From the NCBI RefSeq assembly GCF_964340395.1, contig NC_135556.1, forward strand, positions 11,189,410 through 11,249,409: a DNA stretch of 60,000 bases. The letters are read 5' to 3'. Below, in pieces: positions 55,001-58,658 of this stretch. How positions within the stretch are numbered: position 1 is the stretch's first letter; every line of letters starts with the position of its first letter. Position numbers and translations under genes: made by a program. Source of the stretch: Glandiceps talaboti (taxonomy: Eukaryota; Hemichordata; Enteropneusta; Spengelidae). Under the pieces are notes generated by a model. The model searched no databases. It saw nothing but the letters and a program-made list of their open reading frames with translations, and was not told where the DNA came from.

Positions 55001-58000
55001 CCCATTATCAAATGCACTGATTGTCAACGTATAAACCTCTACAAGTTCTCTATCCAAAGCGTTCTTGACGTACAGGCTGCCATCTGGAAAAATACCAAAT
55101 CTGTTGTCATTGTTGCCACTTGTGATGGAGTAGGTGATTCGTCCATTTTCACCAATATCAGTATCAGTTGCTGTTACTTGGAAGAACTGTGTGTTGAGGT
55201 CAACACTTTCAACAATTTCAGTCACATACTCGTTTTGTATAAAAACTGGTGAATGGTCATTGACATCCAGGATTTGAACTGTTATATTCAGAACTGATGA
55301 GCGATGTGGTGTGCCAATATCAGTTGCCGAAACTTGCAAAAAATATGTACTTGTCTGGTCCGAGATAGATGTTCCGACAGTGATCTGACCTGATGAGGAA
55401 TCTATGCTGAACAAATTTCCTGGATTTTTGATCAGTTGATATACTATTTCTGCATTCGGTCCTTGGTCTCTATCGGTTGCCACAACTTTGTAAACATTAT
55501 GACCTACATTCCAATTTTCTACAATATTTATTGTCACAGCATCTCTTGGAAACTGTGGTGCATTGTCATTCAAATCTAAAACTTCAATGTTCACCACAGT
55601 TTCACCAATTACTGGTCCTCCATTTGCAATGACAGTAAGTTGGTAAGATGACTTCTCTTCCCTGTCAATATTCTGAGCTGTTAGTATTTCTCCAGACACT
55701 GAGTCAATTTGGAAGACACCGCTTCTATCTCCTGACGAAATTGCATAGGTGATGACAGAACTTGGATCACGGGTACTGGCATGAACAGTTCCAACTTCAT
55801 GTCCAATATCAACGTTTTCATATATTTTAAAATTATAAATAGGCTTACCAAAAGTTGGTGGAGTATCCAGAATATCAGCGACTGATACATGAATGCGTGC
55901 ATCAATTTGTGAAGTTTTAGCTGGGCTTCCTTCATCAACAGCTCTCACCCTTAACTCATACGACTGTACCTCTTCTCTGTCTAAGGAAACTGTTGTGGTG
56001 ACTAGACCACTAGTTCTATCAATGGCAAATTTACCATTAGTGTTACCCTGTATGATACTGTAAGATATTTTTCCATTATTGCCAAAATCTGGATCTGAAG
56101 CATTAACTTTGGCCACTGATGTCCCTACTGGTTTATTTTCTTGGATATCGCTGTAATAATTAATGGGATAAAACTCTGGATAGTTGTCATTGACATCCAT
56201 GATTCTCACATTCACTTGTGTTGTCGATGACAGTGCAGGATTGCCACCGTCAAAAGCCTTCACAGTCACTGTGTAGTGTGATATTTGCTCTCTATCAAAC
56301 GAAATTAAAGTAATAATTTTTCCTGAAGTGGTATCTATGCTGAATGTGCCAGGATAATCAACGGATACGTGATCTTCCAATCTGTAAAATATTGTTCCAT
56401 TCACACCCAAGTCGGAATCTGAGGCTGACACAATCGTAATTTCTCGTTGTGGCTCTGCGTTTTCTGGAATCGTGATGTTGTAACTTGTGAATGTGAATAA
56501 CGGAGTTTGGTCATTTTCGTCCAAAATAGTGATGACCAGGTGAGTTTTGGCGTGATGCTGGATTCTTCCTTGATCATTTGCAGTGATATTGAGTGTGATG
56601 TCTGATACTAACTCTCTATCCAAAACAGCGGTGGTTGTAACAAGTCCTGTATTTTCATCGATATCAAACCATCCCAACTCATTACCATCAGTAATGGTAT
56701 ACTGAATTTCTGCGTTGAGTCCCGTGTCCAAGTCGGTGGCTGATAAACTGACGACAAAACTCCCTACTGGAATAAGTTCACTCAGTGTGGCAGTGTAAAC
56801 TTCTTGGCTGAATTCCGGATCGTGATCGTTAGCATCTGTCACGTAAATAATCATATGTTTCACTGTGATGCGGGGAGGACTGCCGAAGTCTTGTCCTATG
56901 AACGTCAAATTATATCGTGAAATACGTTCTCTGTCCAGTTTACCGGCTACTTGGAGAGCATAGAAGGTGACAAACGGAGCAAGTTGAAAATGTCCCTGTT
57001 CATTCCCCGATGCTATACGAAGAAATACTTGACCAAACGCACCTTCATCCTCATCCGTTATGGAAGCAATGGCAGCTATTGTCCCAATCTCTGCTTCTTC
57101 ATCAACAGCAGCATGTGCTGCACTTGCTGGGATGAATCGAAACGAAATTGTTGGAGCATGGTCATTTTCATCAATTACACTAAAATGAACGAAGGCACGA
57201 CCGTACTGGACGGGGTTACCCTTATCTTTGGCTTCAACAGTAATTGTGTATACATCACTACTGTCAAAATCTATAGGTTGCAGCGTCCTGATTTCACCTG
57301 TGTCTGGGTGAATTGTGAACATGTCATCGAGCTCATCTAAAAAATAAATAATTTCTGCATTCTCCCCGGCGTCACGATCGGTTGCCTGCACCCGAAGCAC
57401 GAGTGTGTCTGAAGGTGTACTCTCGTTCAAGCTCACGTCGTACTCACTCTGGTCGAAAATTGGTGGGTTATCATTCGCGTCGAAAATTGTTATGTCTACT
57501 TGTAGATAACCAAATCGCGGTGGGCTCCCTCCATCTTGCGCTGATACGTTGAGTTGGTAGTTATCCTGGGTTTCTCTGTCCAGCCTGTCCACGGTTTCGA
57601 CGTGCAAGAAAGCCGCTGCACCGCTTGGGTTTGGCGTAACAACAAGTCGAAATAAATTGTCCGTATTTCCACTCACAATAGCATAGTTCTCCGTAATTCC
57701 GTTTGTCCCAGCATCGGGATCTAACGCAGTGTCTAAAATTTTCTGTGCTCCTATTCTAGCACTTTCAGAGAAAAATATATTAATACTTGGTTCAGGAAAA
57801 CTGGGAGAGTTATCGTTTATATCCAGTATTGTTATTCGCACTTCGATCGGATATGTGTTACTTTCTCCCGAACTAGAGAGGCCGAGCACCACGTAAACTA
57901 ATTCGTCGCTCTCTAGTTCTTCCCTGTCTATCGTACTGTCGGTCACAATCGACCAATTATCACTATTTATTCGAAATATAGCTGGAGTATCTGTACTAAA

Positions 58001-58213
58001 TGTATATGTAAAACCAGGTCGTGTTGGTAATACACCTACAGTAGTTCCAGGCGGTTGACCCTCGTCGATACTAAAGGTACGAATTTCCACTGTTCGGCTC
58101 TGTGGGTCCTGTTCCTGACCTATGGAAAGAGCGAGGAATTGTAACAAAAACACGGCGAATATTCCATATCCCCGTTTGATTGTGGCCATCTTCTTACCGA
58201 GTTGTTTAGCCAT
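1..58213 (-). CDS. FAT4: Fat/FAT4-like giant protocadherin gene (12 exons seen, 3' end outside window)
   Basis: Twelve coding blocks join into one open frame of 13,631 nt (about 4,543 codons): 58213-53045, 17941-17393, 16408-16204, 14752-13580, 12864-12684, 12364-12102, 11689-6861, 4272-4190, 3513-3209, 2579-2371, 1789-1519, 394-1. All introns are GT/AG, and every junction restores both phase and domain sequence. The protein has a signal peptide (1-32), 34 cadherin repeats counted by their DxNDN-type linkers, a spacer with a membrane-adjacent-type domain, EGF1-4, LamG1, EGF5, LamG2 and EGF6 onward. Family knowledge: Fat/FAT4 is a type I membrane receptor that binds Dachsous cadherins in trans and controls planar polarity and Hippo signalling. 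Human FAT4 is about 4,980 residues, so roughly 400-600 residues (TM and cytoplasmic tail) should lie beyond base 1. Dachsous lacks the EGF/LamG block, and FAT1-3 differ in LamG number and order, so FAT4/ft is the best match. Orthology is inferred from architecture, not from an alignment. Confidence 0.93.
395..1518 (-). other. Intron 11 (1,124 bp)
   Basis: Donor GTAGGT, acceptor TTTGTAG. AT-rich sequence with homopolymer-rich stretches near 740-785. No element or exon is recognised. Confidence 0.8.
1519..1789 (-). CDS. FAT4: Exon 11: second half of LamG2
   Basis: 271 nt, phase 0 to phase 1, residues 4323-4412. The acceptor used in this model is TTATCATTTTCAG|ATAAA and the donor is ATACCTG|GTAGGT. 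The sequence IKEKHVKYTFSSG follows the TILE of exon 10 and then gives DGHWQNVTLTKDG and TVQDLFVGG, the typical LamG core. A near-identical acceptor lies exactly 84 nt upstream (exon would begin at 1873) because of a tandem duplication. That longer form is also open and in phase, but the short form gives an uninterrupted LamG fold. Confidence 0.88.
1787..1954. repeat. 84-bp tandem duplication spanning the exon 11 acceptor
   Basis: Copy A is 1787-1870 and copy B is 1871-1954, with an exact period of 84 and only a few differences (one A/G, one A/G in a CATT/CGTT, and a shifted A/T run). Each copy carries TTTTCAG on the minus strand with the same upstream polypyrimidine context, so the 3' splice site is present twice. 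The high identity suggests a recent event. Confidence 0.95.
1790..2370 (-). other. Intron 10 (581 bp)
   Basis: Donor GTAAGA, acceptor ATTTTCAG. It contains a minus-strand SINE-like copy (about 2130-2300) and, next to exon 11, an 84-bp tandem duplication that carries a second 3' splice site. Confidence 0.85.
2130..2300 (-). mobile_element. SINE-like dispersed repeat, copy 1
   Basis: On the minus strand it starts near TTAAAGGCCAGGGATTCAAT and continues with TTGTGTTATCTTATCAGTGA, TTTGTTCTGGACAAAC, TTTTCTATAGCTCTGC and TTTTTCACACCTAAATT. GGGATTCAATCCC resembles an RNA polymerase III B box. The same ordered words occur in the five other copies listed. Confidence 0.7.
2371..2579 (-). CDS. FAT4: Exon 10: first half of LamG2 with a polybasic RRKKR stretch
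   Basis: 209 nt, phase 1 to phase 0, residues 4253-4322. The acceptor is CTTTTCAG|AAATG and the donor CTAGAG|GTAAGA. It opens LamG2 with SSFTFGGDSFVKYKI and later has TSLSFRTRHHNGLLFYS, the usual LamG strand order. Between them sits a basic insertion containing RRKKR followed by Ala (residues 4284-4288, bases 2487-2473), which fits the furin consensus R-X-K/R-R. Confidence 0.91.
2580..3208 (-). other. Intron 9 (629 bp)
   Basis: Donor GTGAGT, acceptor TTTTCAG. The donor-proximal third is a 31-bp tandem array rich in ATTGG (3017-3199). The remainder is AT-rich unique sequence. Confidence 0.85.
3017..3199. repeat. 31-bp tandem array with ATTGG/CCAAT in most units
   Basis: Units begin with ATTGG-type sequence at 3021, 3052, 3083, 3114, about 3145 (ATTAG) and 3177, giving six copies with a period of about 31. 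Each has TATTTGTTTACAT-like sequence after the ATTGG. The array starts ten bases from the exon 9 donor. Confidence 0.9.
3209..3513 (-). CDS. FAT4: Exon 9: end of LamG1 and EGF5
   Basis: 305 nt, phase 2 to phase 1, residues 4151-4252. The acceptor is TGTGTACAG|TCAA and the donor AATCAG|GTGAGT. It contains the LamG C-terminal signature (LDLDGEPLHLGG, then FVGCMRDVYINGQFYDL) and one complete EGF domain with six Cys, CESSPCQNGGTC to GHYC (about 4217-4249). The split Glu codon joins to the Met that opens exon 10. Confidence 0.92.
3514..4189 (-). other. Intron 8 (676 bp)
   Basis: Donor GTGTGT (weak), acceptor TGTACAG. It contains two direct copies of a 108-bp unit (about 3625-3838) and a diverged fragment of the same unit near 3947-4015. 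Confidence 0.8.
3625..3838. repeat. Two direct copies of a 108-bp unit
   Basis: Copies at about 3625-3731 and 3733-3838 share TAATCACTTGAT, ATGATTAACAGGAG and GAAAGGTTCATCATT. A weaker third fragment is at 3947-4015. There is no coding meaning. Confidence 0.85.
4190..4272 (-). CDS. FAT4: Exon 8: middle of LamG1
   Basis: A small 83-nt exon, phase 0 to phase 2, residues 4124-4150. The acceptor ATCTTTCAG|GAGAG is strong. The donor TACAA|GTGTGT is weak, but it is the only nearby GT that keeps the frame into exon 9. It encodes ESKLMIDQCDENIPGDYC plus a dozen residues and follows the RRERTM of exon 7. This matches the LamG strand pattern in which an R-rich strand is followed by LxIDxCD. The last codon is split AA|T (Asn), giving GYNQLDLDGEPLHLGG across the junction. 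Confidence 0.85.
5282..5313. repeat. (AC)n microsatellite
   Basis: ACAC run with one AGAC interruption, in intron 7. Confidence 0.95.
5582..5672. repeat. TTAA/TAAT-rich low-complexity block
   Basis: Repeated TTAATTAA and TTTATTAA words in intron 7. Confidence 0.85.
5690..5810. repeat. Degenerate hairpin element related to 25517-25631
   Basis: The outer parts CTTGTCTAGCC and ACCTGTAGACAGGCTAAG and the inner parts GGTGGATCTGTGA and GCAGATTCACAG are in inverse relation. Confidence 0.55.
6861..11689 (-). CDS. FAT4: Exon 7: EC24-EC34, membrane-adjacent region, EGF1-4, start of LamG1
   Basis: 4,829 nt, phase 1 to phase 0, residues 2514-4123. The acceptor is CTGTTACAG|GAAC and the donor ACCATG|GTAAGT. 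Linkers in order are DAAEDFPTF (EC24, degenerate), GDINDN, IDVNDN, RDINDN, FDHNEY, SEINQN, RDVNDN, TGVNEY, TDANDPP (one residue short) and LDVNDN after EC33 and EC34. After EC34 comes a region with two Cys (FDCTIV, PKCDLN), then an alpha/beta segment ending near AEIDYSPCDL. This resembles the membrane-adjacent domain known before the EGFs of Fat and CELSR proteins (my inference). EGF1 carries a roughly 25-residue hydrophobic insertion between Cys3 and Cys4. EGF3 begins DIDECASNPC, so it should bind calcium. LamG1 starts near residue 4030 and is cut by the exon border after RRERTM. Confidence 0.95.
11690..12101 (-). other. Intron 6 (412 bp)
   Basis: Donor GTACGT, acceptor CTGTTACAG. It contains a roughly 63-bp (TG)n tract (11944-12006) and a short (ATG)n run near 11732-11750. 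Confidence 0.85.
11944..12006. repeat. (TG)n microsatellite, about 63 bp
   Basis: Uninterrupted TG dinucleotides between exon 6 and exon 7, likely length-polymorphic. Confidence 0.97.
12102..12364 (-). CDS. FAT4: Exon 6: end of EC23 and start of EC24
   Basis: 263 nt, phase 2 to phase 1, residues 2426-2513. The acceptor is GTATTTCGTAG|TTAT and the donor GTGCAG|GTACGT. It supplies YSLDPDSAQNKFGINYLTG, LDREEQG, the EC23 linker QDINDHVPEF and the first strand of EC24 (SAPYSAVIPDSTSAG). The split Gly codon joins to TFVEAVTAID at the start of exon 7. Confidence 0.92.
12365..12683 (-). other. Intron 5 (319 bp)
   Basis: Donor GTAAGT, acceptor TTTCGTAG. Short unique sequence with no feature seen inside. 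Confidence 0.85.
12684..12864 (-). CDS. FAT4: Exon 5: end of EC22 and first half of EC23
   Basis: 181 nt, phase 1 to phase 2, residues 2366-2425/6. The acceptor is AATTACAG|GTGAC and the donor ACATCAA|GTAAGT. The sequence continues EC22 with DPSLTGTGTLEIQV and the linker NDLNDNPPVF, then EC23 from TQTEYSAKVEEEQ to DGTNADI. The next codon is split (AA|T, Asn) and completed by exon 6. Part of this exon is duplicated in the adjacent intron 4 at about 12925-12972. Confidence 0.92.
12925..12972 (-). pseudogene. Relic copy of an exon 5 fragment inside intron 4
   Basis: About 43 of 50 bases match exon 5 at about 12731-12780, in the same orientation. On the minus strand it still translates like the EC23 strand YSAKVEEEQDTGVSV, with changes to KQS in the middle. 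It lacks a plausible acceptor and is far too short to be an EC exon. It looks like a remnant of a local duplication that included exon 5. Confidence 0.75.
12972..13013. repeat. Short minisatellite, 11-bp unit (TACGTACTACA)
   Basis: About three to four units of TACGTACTACA abut the exon 5 relic and the large ACAT microsatellite, so this edge of intron 4 is a cluster of simple-sequence expansions. Confidence 0.8.
13068..13440. repeat. Compound microsatellite (ACAT)n / (AC)n
   Basis: Long ACAT runs (about 13077-13130 and 13272-13338), AC runs (about 13197-13214 and 13244-13273), and degenerate CATC/GCAT and CAGG/CAGAC edges. It produces spurious Tyr/Met/Val/Cys and His/Thr/Tyr ORFs in all frames. 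Confidence 0.97.
13580..14752 (-). CDS. FAT4: Exon 4: EC19 (rest), EC20, EC21, most of EC22
   Basis: 1,173 nt (391 codons, phase 1 to phase 1), residues 1975-2365. The acceptor is CGTTACAG|GACCC and the donor GATGCTG|GTAAGT. Linkers are GDVNDNAPEF (EC19), LDINDNAPEF (EC20) and IDVNDNIPEF (EC21). EC22 is unusually long: about 25 extra residues lie between the TYEIV strand and the FTIDSSTG motif, including a Met-rich stretch, and it has a Cys in the loop where ATD normally sits (TCDAEDED). The exon stops at AHDAG, and the split Gly is completed by exon 5 (GDPSLTG). Confidence 0.93.
14753..16203 (-). other. Intron 3 (1,451 bp)
   Basis: Donor GTAAGC, acceptor GTTACAG. It contains one minus-strand copy of the dispersed SINE-like repeat (about 15935-16130). 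The rest is AT-rich unique DNA without coding signal. Confidence 0.85.
15935..16130 (-). mobile_element. SINE-like dispersed repeat, copy 2
   Basis: The minus strand shows ACTATCTTATCAGTGAAGCT, AGGATAAACTTTTCTATA, CGCCAGACAAGTG and TTTTCACACCTAAAGTTTAT in the order seen in copy 1. The 5' part is more diverged. Confidence 0.65.
16204..16408 (-). CDS. FAT4: Exon 3: end of EC18 and start of EC19
   Basis: 205 nt, phase 0 to phase 1, residues 1907-1974. The acceptor is CCCATTAG|GTCC and the donor GATTCAG|GTAAGC. It reads VQYYLITVEATDHGSPP directly after the LDFEK of exon 2, then the LDINDNPPIF linker, then EC19 as far as ATDADSG. The split Gly codon is completed by exon 4 to give DADSGPNGAI, a normal cadherin loop. 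EC18 carries an unpaired Cys in its F/G region (VKCYF). Confidence 0.92.
16599..16612. repeat. Poly-C run of 14
   Basis: A pure C run in intron 2, C-rich on the printed strand and therefore G-rich in the transcript. Prone to length error in sequencing. Confidence 0.9.
17142..17233. repeat. (AC)n microsatellite, about 90 bp
   Basis: An imperfect ACAG/ACAT start followed by about 55 bp of pure AC, in intron 2. Confidence 0.96.
17393..17941 (-). CDS. FAT4: Exon 2: end of EC16, EC17, most of EC18
   Basis: 549 nt, phase 0 to phase 0, residues 1724-1906. The acceptor is TTTTGCAG|GTCC and the donor AAAAG|GTTTGT. The first codons encode VQITLLDRNDNAPQF, which completes the EC16 G strand and linker directly after the TTRTQ that ends exon 1; this junction across 35 kb is what ties exon 1 to the rest of the gene. 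EC17 ends with LDSNDSPPEF. EC18 runs up to LDFEK, where exon 3 takes over. Acidic calcium motifs (DPDEG, LDRE, DxD) are intact in both repeats. Confidence 0.93.
18142..18201. repeat. (AC)n microsatellite, 60 bp
   Basis: Pure AC run in intron 1, close to exon 2. Confidence 0.97.
19205..19815. repeat. Diverged tandem repeat, about 180-bp unit, three to four copies
   Basis: Recurrent ordered words AAGTTTACATTC, CTTCATAAAATT, GATGAAAACTGAATTTG, TTTTAGCATACAAG, CATTGAACAAAAAT, AAATATTCCTC and CTTTTCCGAACCA/CTTTTTTGAACGA. Degenerate, with no coding role. Confidence 0.7.
20248..20332. repeat. Perfect 13-bp inverted repeat (TTTAAAGATGGAA)
   Basis: TTTAAAGATGGAA at 20248-20260 and its reverse complement at 20320-20332, separated by 59 bp that also contain AAGATG words. 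Confidence 0.8.
21690..22160. repeat. Degenerate tandem repeat, about 120-bp unit
   Basis: CCTCAGCATATCTAAAA, CACTCAGCAAATGTAAAA and CCCTCAGCAAATCTAAAA recur with ATGTTTCAAACCCCCATC and ATGTTTCACACTCCCACC, and a final weaker TTTCAAATGTCCACCCC. Confidence 0.65.
23285..23325. repeat. Perfect 13-bp inverted repeat (TAGCAGTCTAGAA)
   Basis: TAGCAGTCTAGAA at 23285-23297 and its exact reverse complement at 23313-23325 with a 15-bp loop. Confidence 0.9.
24586..24715. repeat. Short tandem repeat, about 55-bp unit
   Basis: AGACTACCAAATTAG, AGTCCAGGACA and GACTACTAAACATTGTA recur about two and a half times. Confidence 0.8.
25517..25631. repeat. Hairpin element, about 30-bp arms (CCTGTCTACTGG)
   Basis: Left arm 25517-25547 and right arm 25601-25631 form an inverted repeat with CCTGTCTACTGG at the outside and GAATCTGTGA inside. 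Related degenerate sequence is seen near 5690-5810 and 47008-47030. Confidence 0.8.
27045..27215 (+). mobile_element. SINE-like dispersed repeat, copy 3
   Basis: TTAAAGGCCAAGG, GGTTCTCACATTAGTGTTCT, CTTATCAGTTAGACCATAAA, CACTTGTTCTGGACCCA, TCTATAGCTATGCCAGACAA and TTTTCACACCTAGATTT in order. Confidence 0.7.
28705..28895 (+). mobile_element. SINE-like dispersed repeat, copy 4
   Basis: TTAAAGGGG, GGTTCTCGTATTAGTGCTAT, CTAATCAGTACAG, ATTCAGGACAAATTTTTTCT and TTTCACCCCTAAATTTTATT in order; diverged. Confidence 0.6.
28903..29042 (+). mobile_element. SINE-like dispersed repeat, copy 5
   Basis: TTAAAGGCCTGAGATTCAAT, CCCAGGTTCTCACATTAG, TTTATCTTGTCAGTGGA, TTTGTTTGGGACGAAC and TCTGCCATACAACTG. The B-box-like GATTCAATCCC is best preserved here. 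Confidence 0.7.
29045..29165 (-). mobile_element. SINE-like dispersed repeat, copy 6 (inverted against copy 5)
   Basis: The minus strand reads ATTCAATCTCAGTTTCTCGC, ATTCAATGTTATCGAATCAG, TAGAGCCATAAAAATG and CAGCTCTGACAG. It abuts copy 5 tail to tail, so the two form an inverted pair of about 260 bp. Confidence 0.6.
31181..31255. repeat. (GTCT)n microsatellite, about 75 bp
   Basis: GTCT tetranucleotides with a few interruptions, ending in CTCT. Confidence 0.96.
33221..33341. repeat. Hairpin element, 37-bp arms (TAGTCTAGAGGCTATC)
   Basis: Left arm 33221-33257 and right arm about 33305-33341 match as inverted repeats at about 31 of 37 positions, with a loop of roughly 45 bp. MITE-like; no coding content. 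Confidence 0.85.
33392..33465. repeat. Hairpin element, about 28-bp arms, related to the one at 33221
   Basis: Arms at about 33392-33420 and 33439-33465 carry ATTAGTCTAGA at the ends and GGCTTTC toward the loop. The arm sequence is a variant of the neighbouring hairpin's arms. Confidence 0.8.
34555..35215. repeat. 136-137-bp tandem array, three close copies plus one diverged
   Basis: The word GCACGTTG recurs at 34813, 34949 and 35086. Each unit contains ATTTCAAAAAATTTCCTAAG, TTTGCAACAGGTAGGA, a poly-A run, and TGCATATCTCATTTTTGTAT. A more diverged copy precedes it (about 34558-34730), with GGGTGTTACCCTG matching GGGTGTTACTCTG near 34780. The array creates repetitive short plus-strand ORFs that are not genes. 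Confidence 0.92.
36505..36690. repeat. Minisatellite, 27-40-bp unit (ATGGATAACTTCAACACCAT)
   Basis: Five clear units and one degraded unit of ATGGATAACTTCAACACCAT followed by CCAAACTACATG; unit length varies by an internal CATACATG. Confidence 0.92.
38020..38420. repeat. Diverged tandem repeat, about 65-75-bp unit
   Basis: About six units share AGCTGTGATGGGACAAAATA, GGTTTTACATTCTAGAAATT and GACAAAAGGAACAATAC, with length variation. It lies just before the foldback-like array. Confidence 0.8.
38598..39185. mobile_element. Foldback-like element: inverted ends around about 45-bp internal repeats
   Basis: The interior is about ten forward units of GATGTACATTTATGGTGTCA plus GAAATCAACATCAACAGAG. 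From about 39040 the units run in reverse orientation. The outer ends match in inverse: GTTGTGCCTGTCTGAAATCA on the left (from about 38603) against GTTTTGTGTCTGTCGAAAAT read from 39181 leftward, both followed by a CAGAATT-type stretch, at roughly 80% identity over about 35 bp. No protein is encoded. Similar unit sequence continues weakly to about 39265. Best called a foldback/MITE-like non-autonomous element; no target duplication was confirmed. Confidence 0.6.
47162..47240. repeat. (CAA)n followed by (CAGA)n
   Basis: About 17 CAA triplets (about 47162-47213) run into CAGA tetranucleotides. The poly-Gln ORF here is an artefact. Confidence 0.96.
48538..48955. repeat. Diverged tandem repeat, about 135-bp unit, three copies
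   Basis: The units share GAGTTTACTTAGTC/GAGTTCACTGATAGTC/GAGTTTGCTGACAG, then GTAGAACTCA or GCAGACCTCA, then CTGTTTA, GATTTGA and AACAATTTCAAA in the same order. Confidence 0.8.
51971..52041. repeat. (AT)n microsatellite, about 70 bp
   Basis: Pure AT dinucleotides in intron 1 about 1 kb from exon 1. Confidence 0.97.
52440..52765. repeat. Degenerate tandem repeat, about 130-bp unit
   Basis: GATATTTGATACTGTTA, GATGTCATGATACTGTTAG and TGTTTTTGATACTGTCTG recur with CACTATAACATGGCTATA and GACTATAACATGCCTGTA. Two to three diverged copies near the exon 1 donor. Confidence 0.65.
53045..58213 (-). CDS. FAT4: Exon 1: start codon, signal peptide, EC1-EC15 and most of EC16
   Basis: This is a single uninterrupted 5,169-nt block (residues 1-1723). 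The ATG at 58213 has an excellent context (ACCATGG) and an in-frame TGA lies 16 codons upstream (58261-58259), so it is the first possible start. Met9 is an in-frame alternative that would keep the signal peptide. The N terminus is basic, followed by the hydrophobic core IFAVFLLQFLALSIG, with cleavage expected near residue 32 before QEQ. EC linkers read in order LDINDN, FDANDN, IDENDH, TDANDH, LDENDQ, MDVNDN, ADILDT, LDLNDN, LDVNDH, QDANDN, TDINDN, LDENDN, RDTNDN, KDVNDN, then a degenerate TSASST after EC15. LDRE and AxDxG motifs recur throughout. EC4 has a longer N-terminal strand region than its neighbours. The exon ends after Gln1723 at AG|GTTAGT (phase 0), inside EC16. A giant first coding exon is also typical of vertebrate FAT4. 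Confidence 0.95.
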
Positions 58214-58585
58214 GGTATCAACGTATATATCTGTTCGAAGACGGTTACTCTTCTCACCTCACACAACTACTTTCTCCGTTACGCAGACGGGTACTTGGAT
58301 TTCTTTCAGAAGCAACCACCATGTTGTGCTGGGCTCAGTTTGTACTGACAACAATCCGTCACTAGTAAACCTCTGAAAGTCGACGATCGTCTGCTTTGCG
58401 CTCAACACAAGTTTCCTACATTGTCCTCGTGGTATTCAGAAGGCACATATAGTTAGTTCCATTGAATTTCGTGGTTGGTAAATCATCAAATGAAAGCAAA
58501 AATCGGAACGTAAATCGGCGTACGTAGCACCTGAAAATAGGCGACATATTTCTACCACTGGAACTGACAATAAGCAGTAATCGAA
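58214..58585 (-). other. Presumed 5' UTR / upstream leader of the Fat4-like gene
   Basis: There is no coding signal in frame with exon 1 beyond the TGA at 58261-58259. A short minus-strand uORF of 22 codons starts at 58322 (AACATGG context) and ends with TGA at 58256-58254, 40 nt before the main ATG, in a different frame. Whether this stretch is one leader exon or is spliced cannot be told without transcript data. Confidence 0.5.
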
Positions 58586-58658
58586 GGGCGGAGCCTGTGA
58601 CGTCACGTCTAATGCAAACCAATCAATACACTGTTCGAGTGAATAGGGACATGCCAAT
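58586..58658 (-). promoter_or_regulatory. Candidate core promoter: GC box, CRE, octamer-like and two CCAAT boxes
   Basis: Within 73 bp lie GGGCGG (58586-58591), a perfect palindromic TGACGTCA CRE (58598-58605), an octamer-like ATGCAAAC (58612-58619), CCAAT (58619-58623) and a second CCAAT (58654-58658). They sit 375-445 bp upstream of the start codon of the giant exon. Each motif is short, but the grouping is typical of animal promoters. No convincing TATA box is placed relative to it. The function is inferred. Confidence 0.45.
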
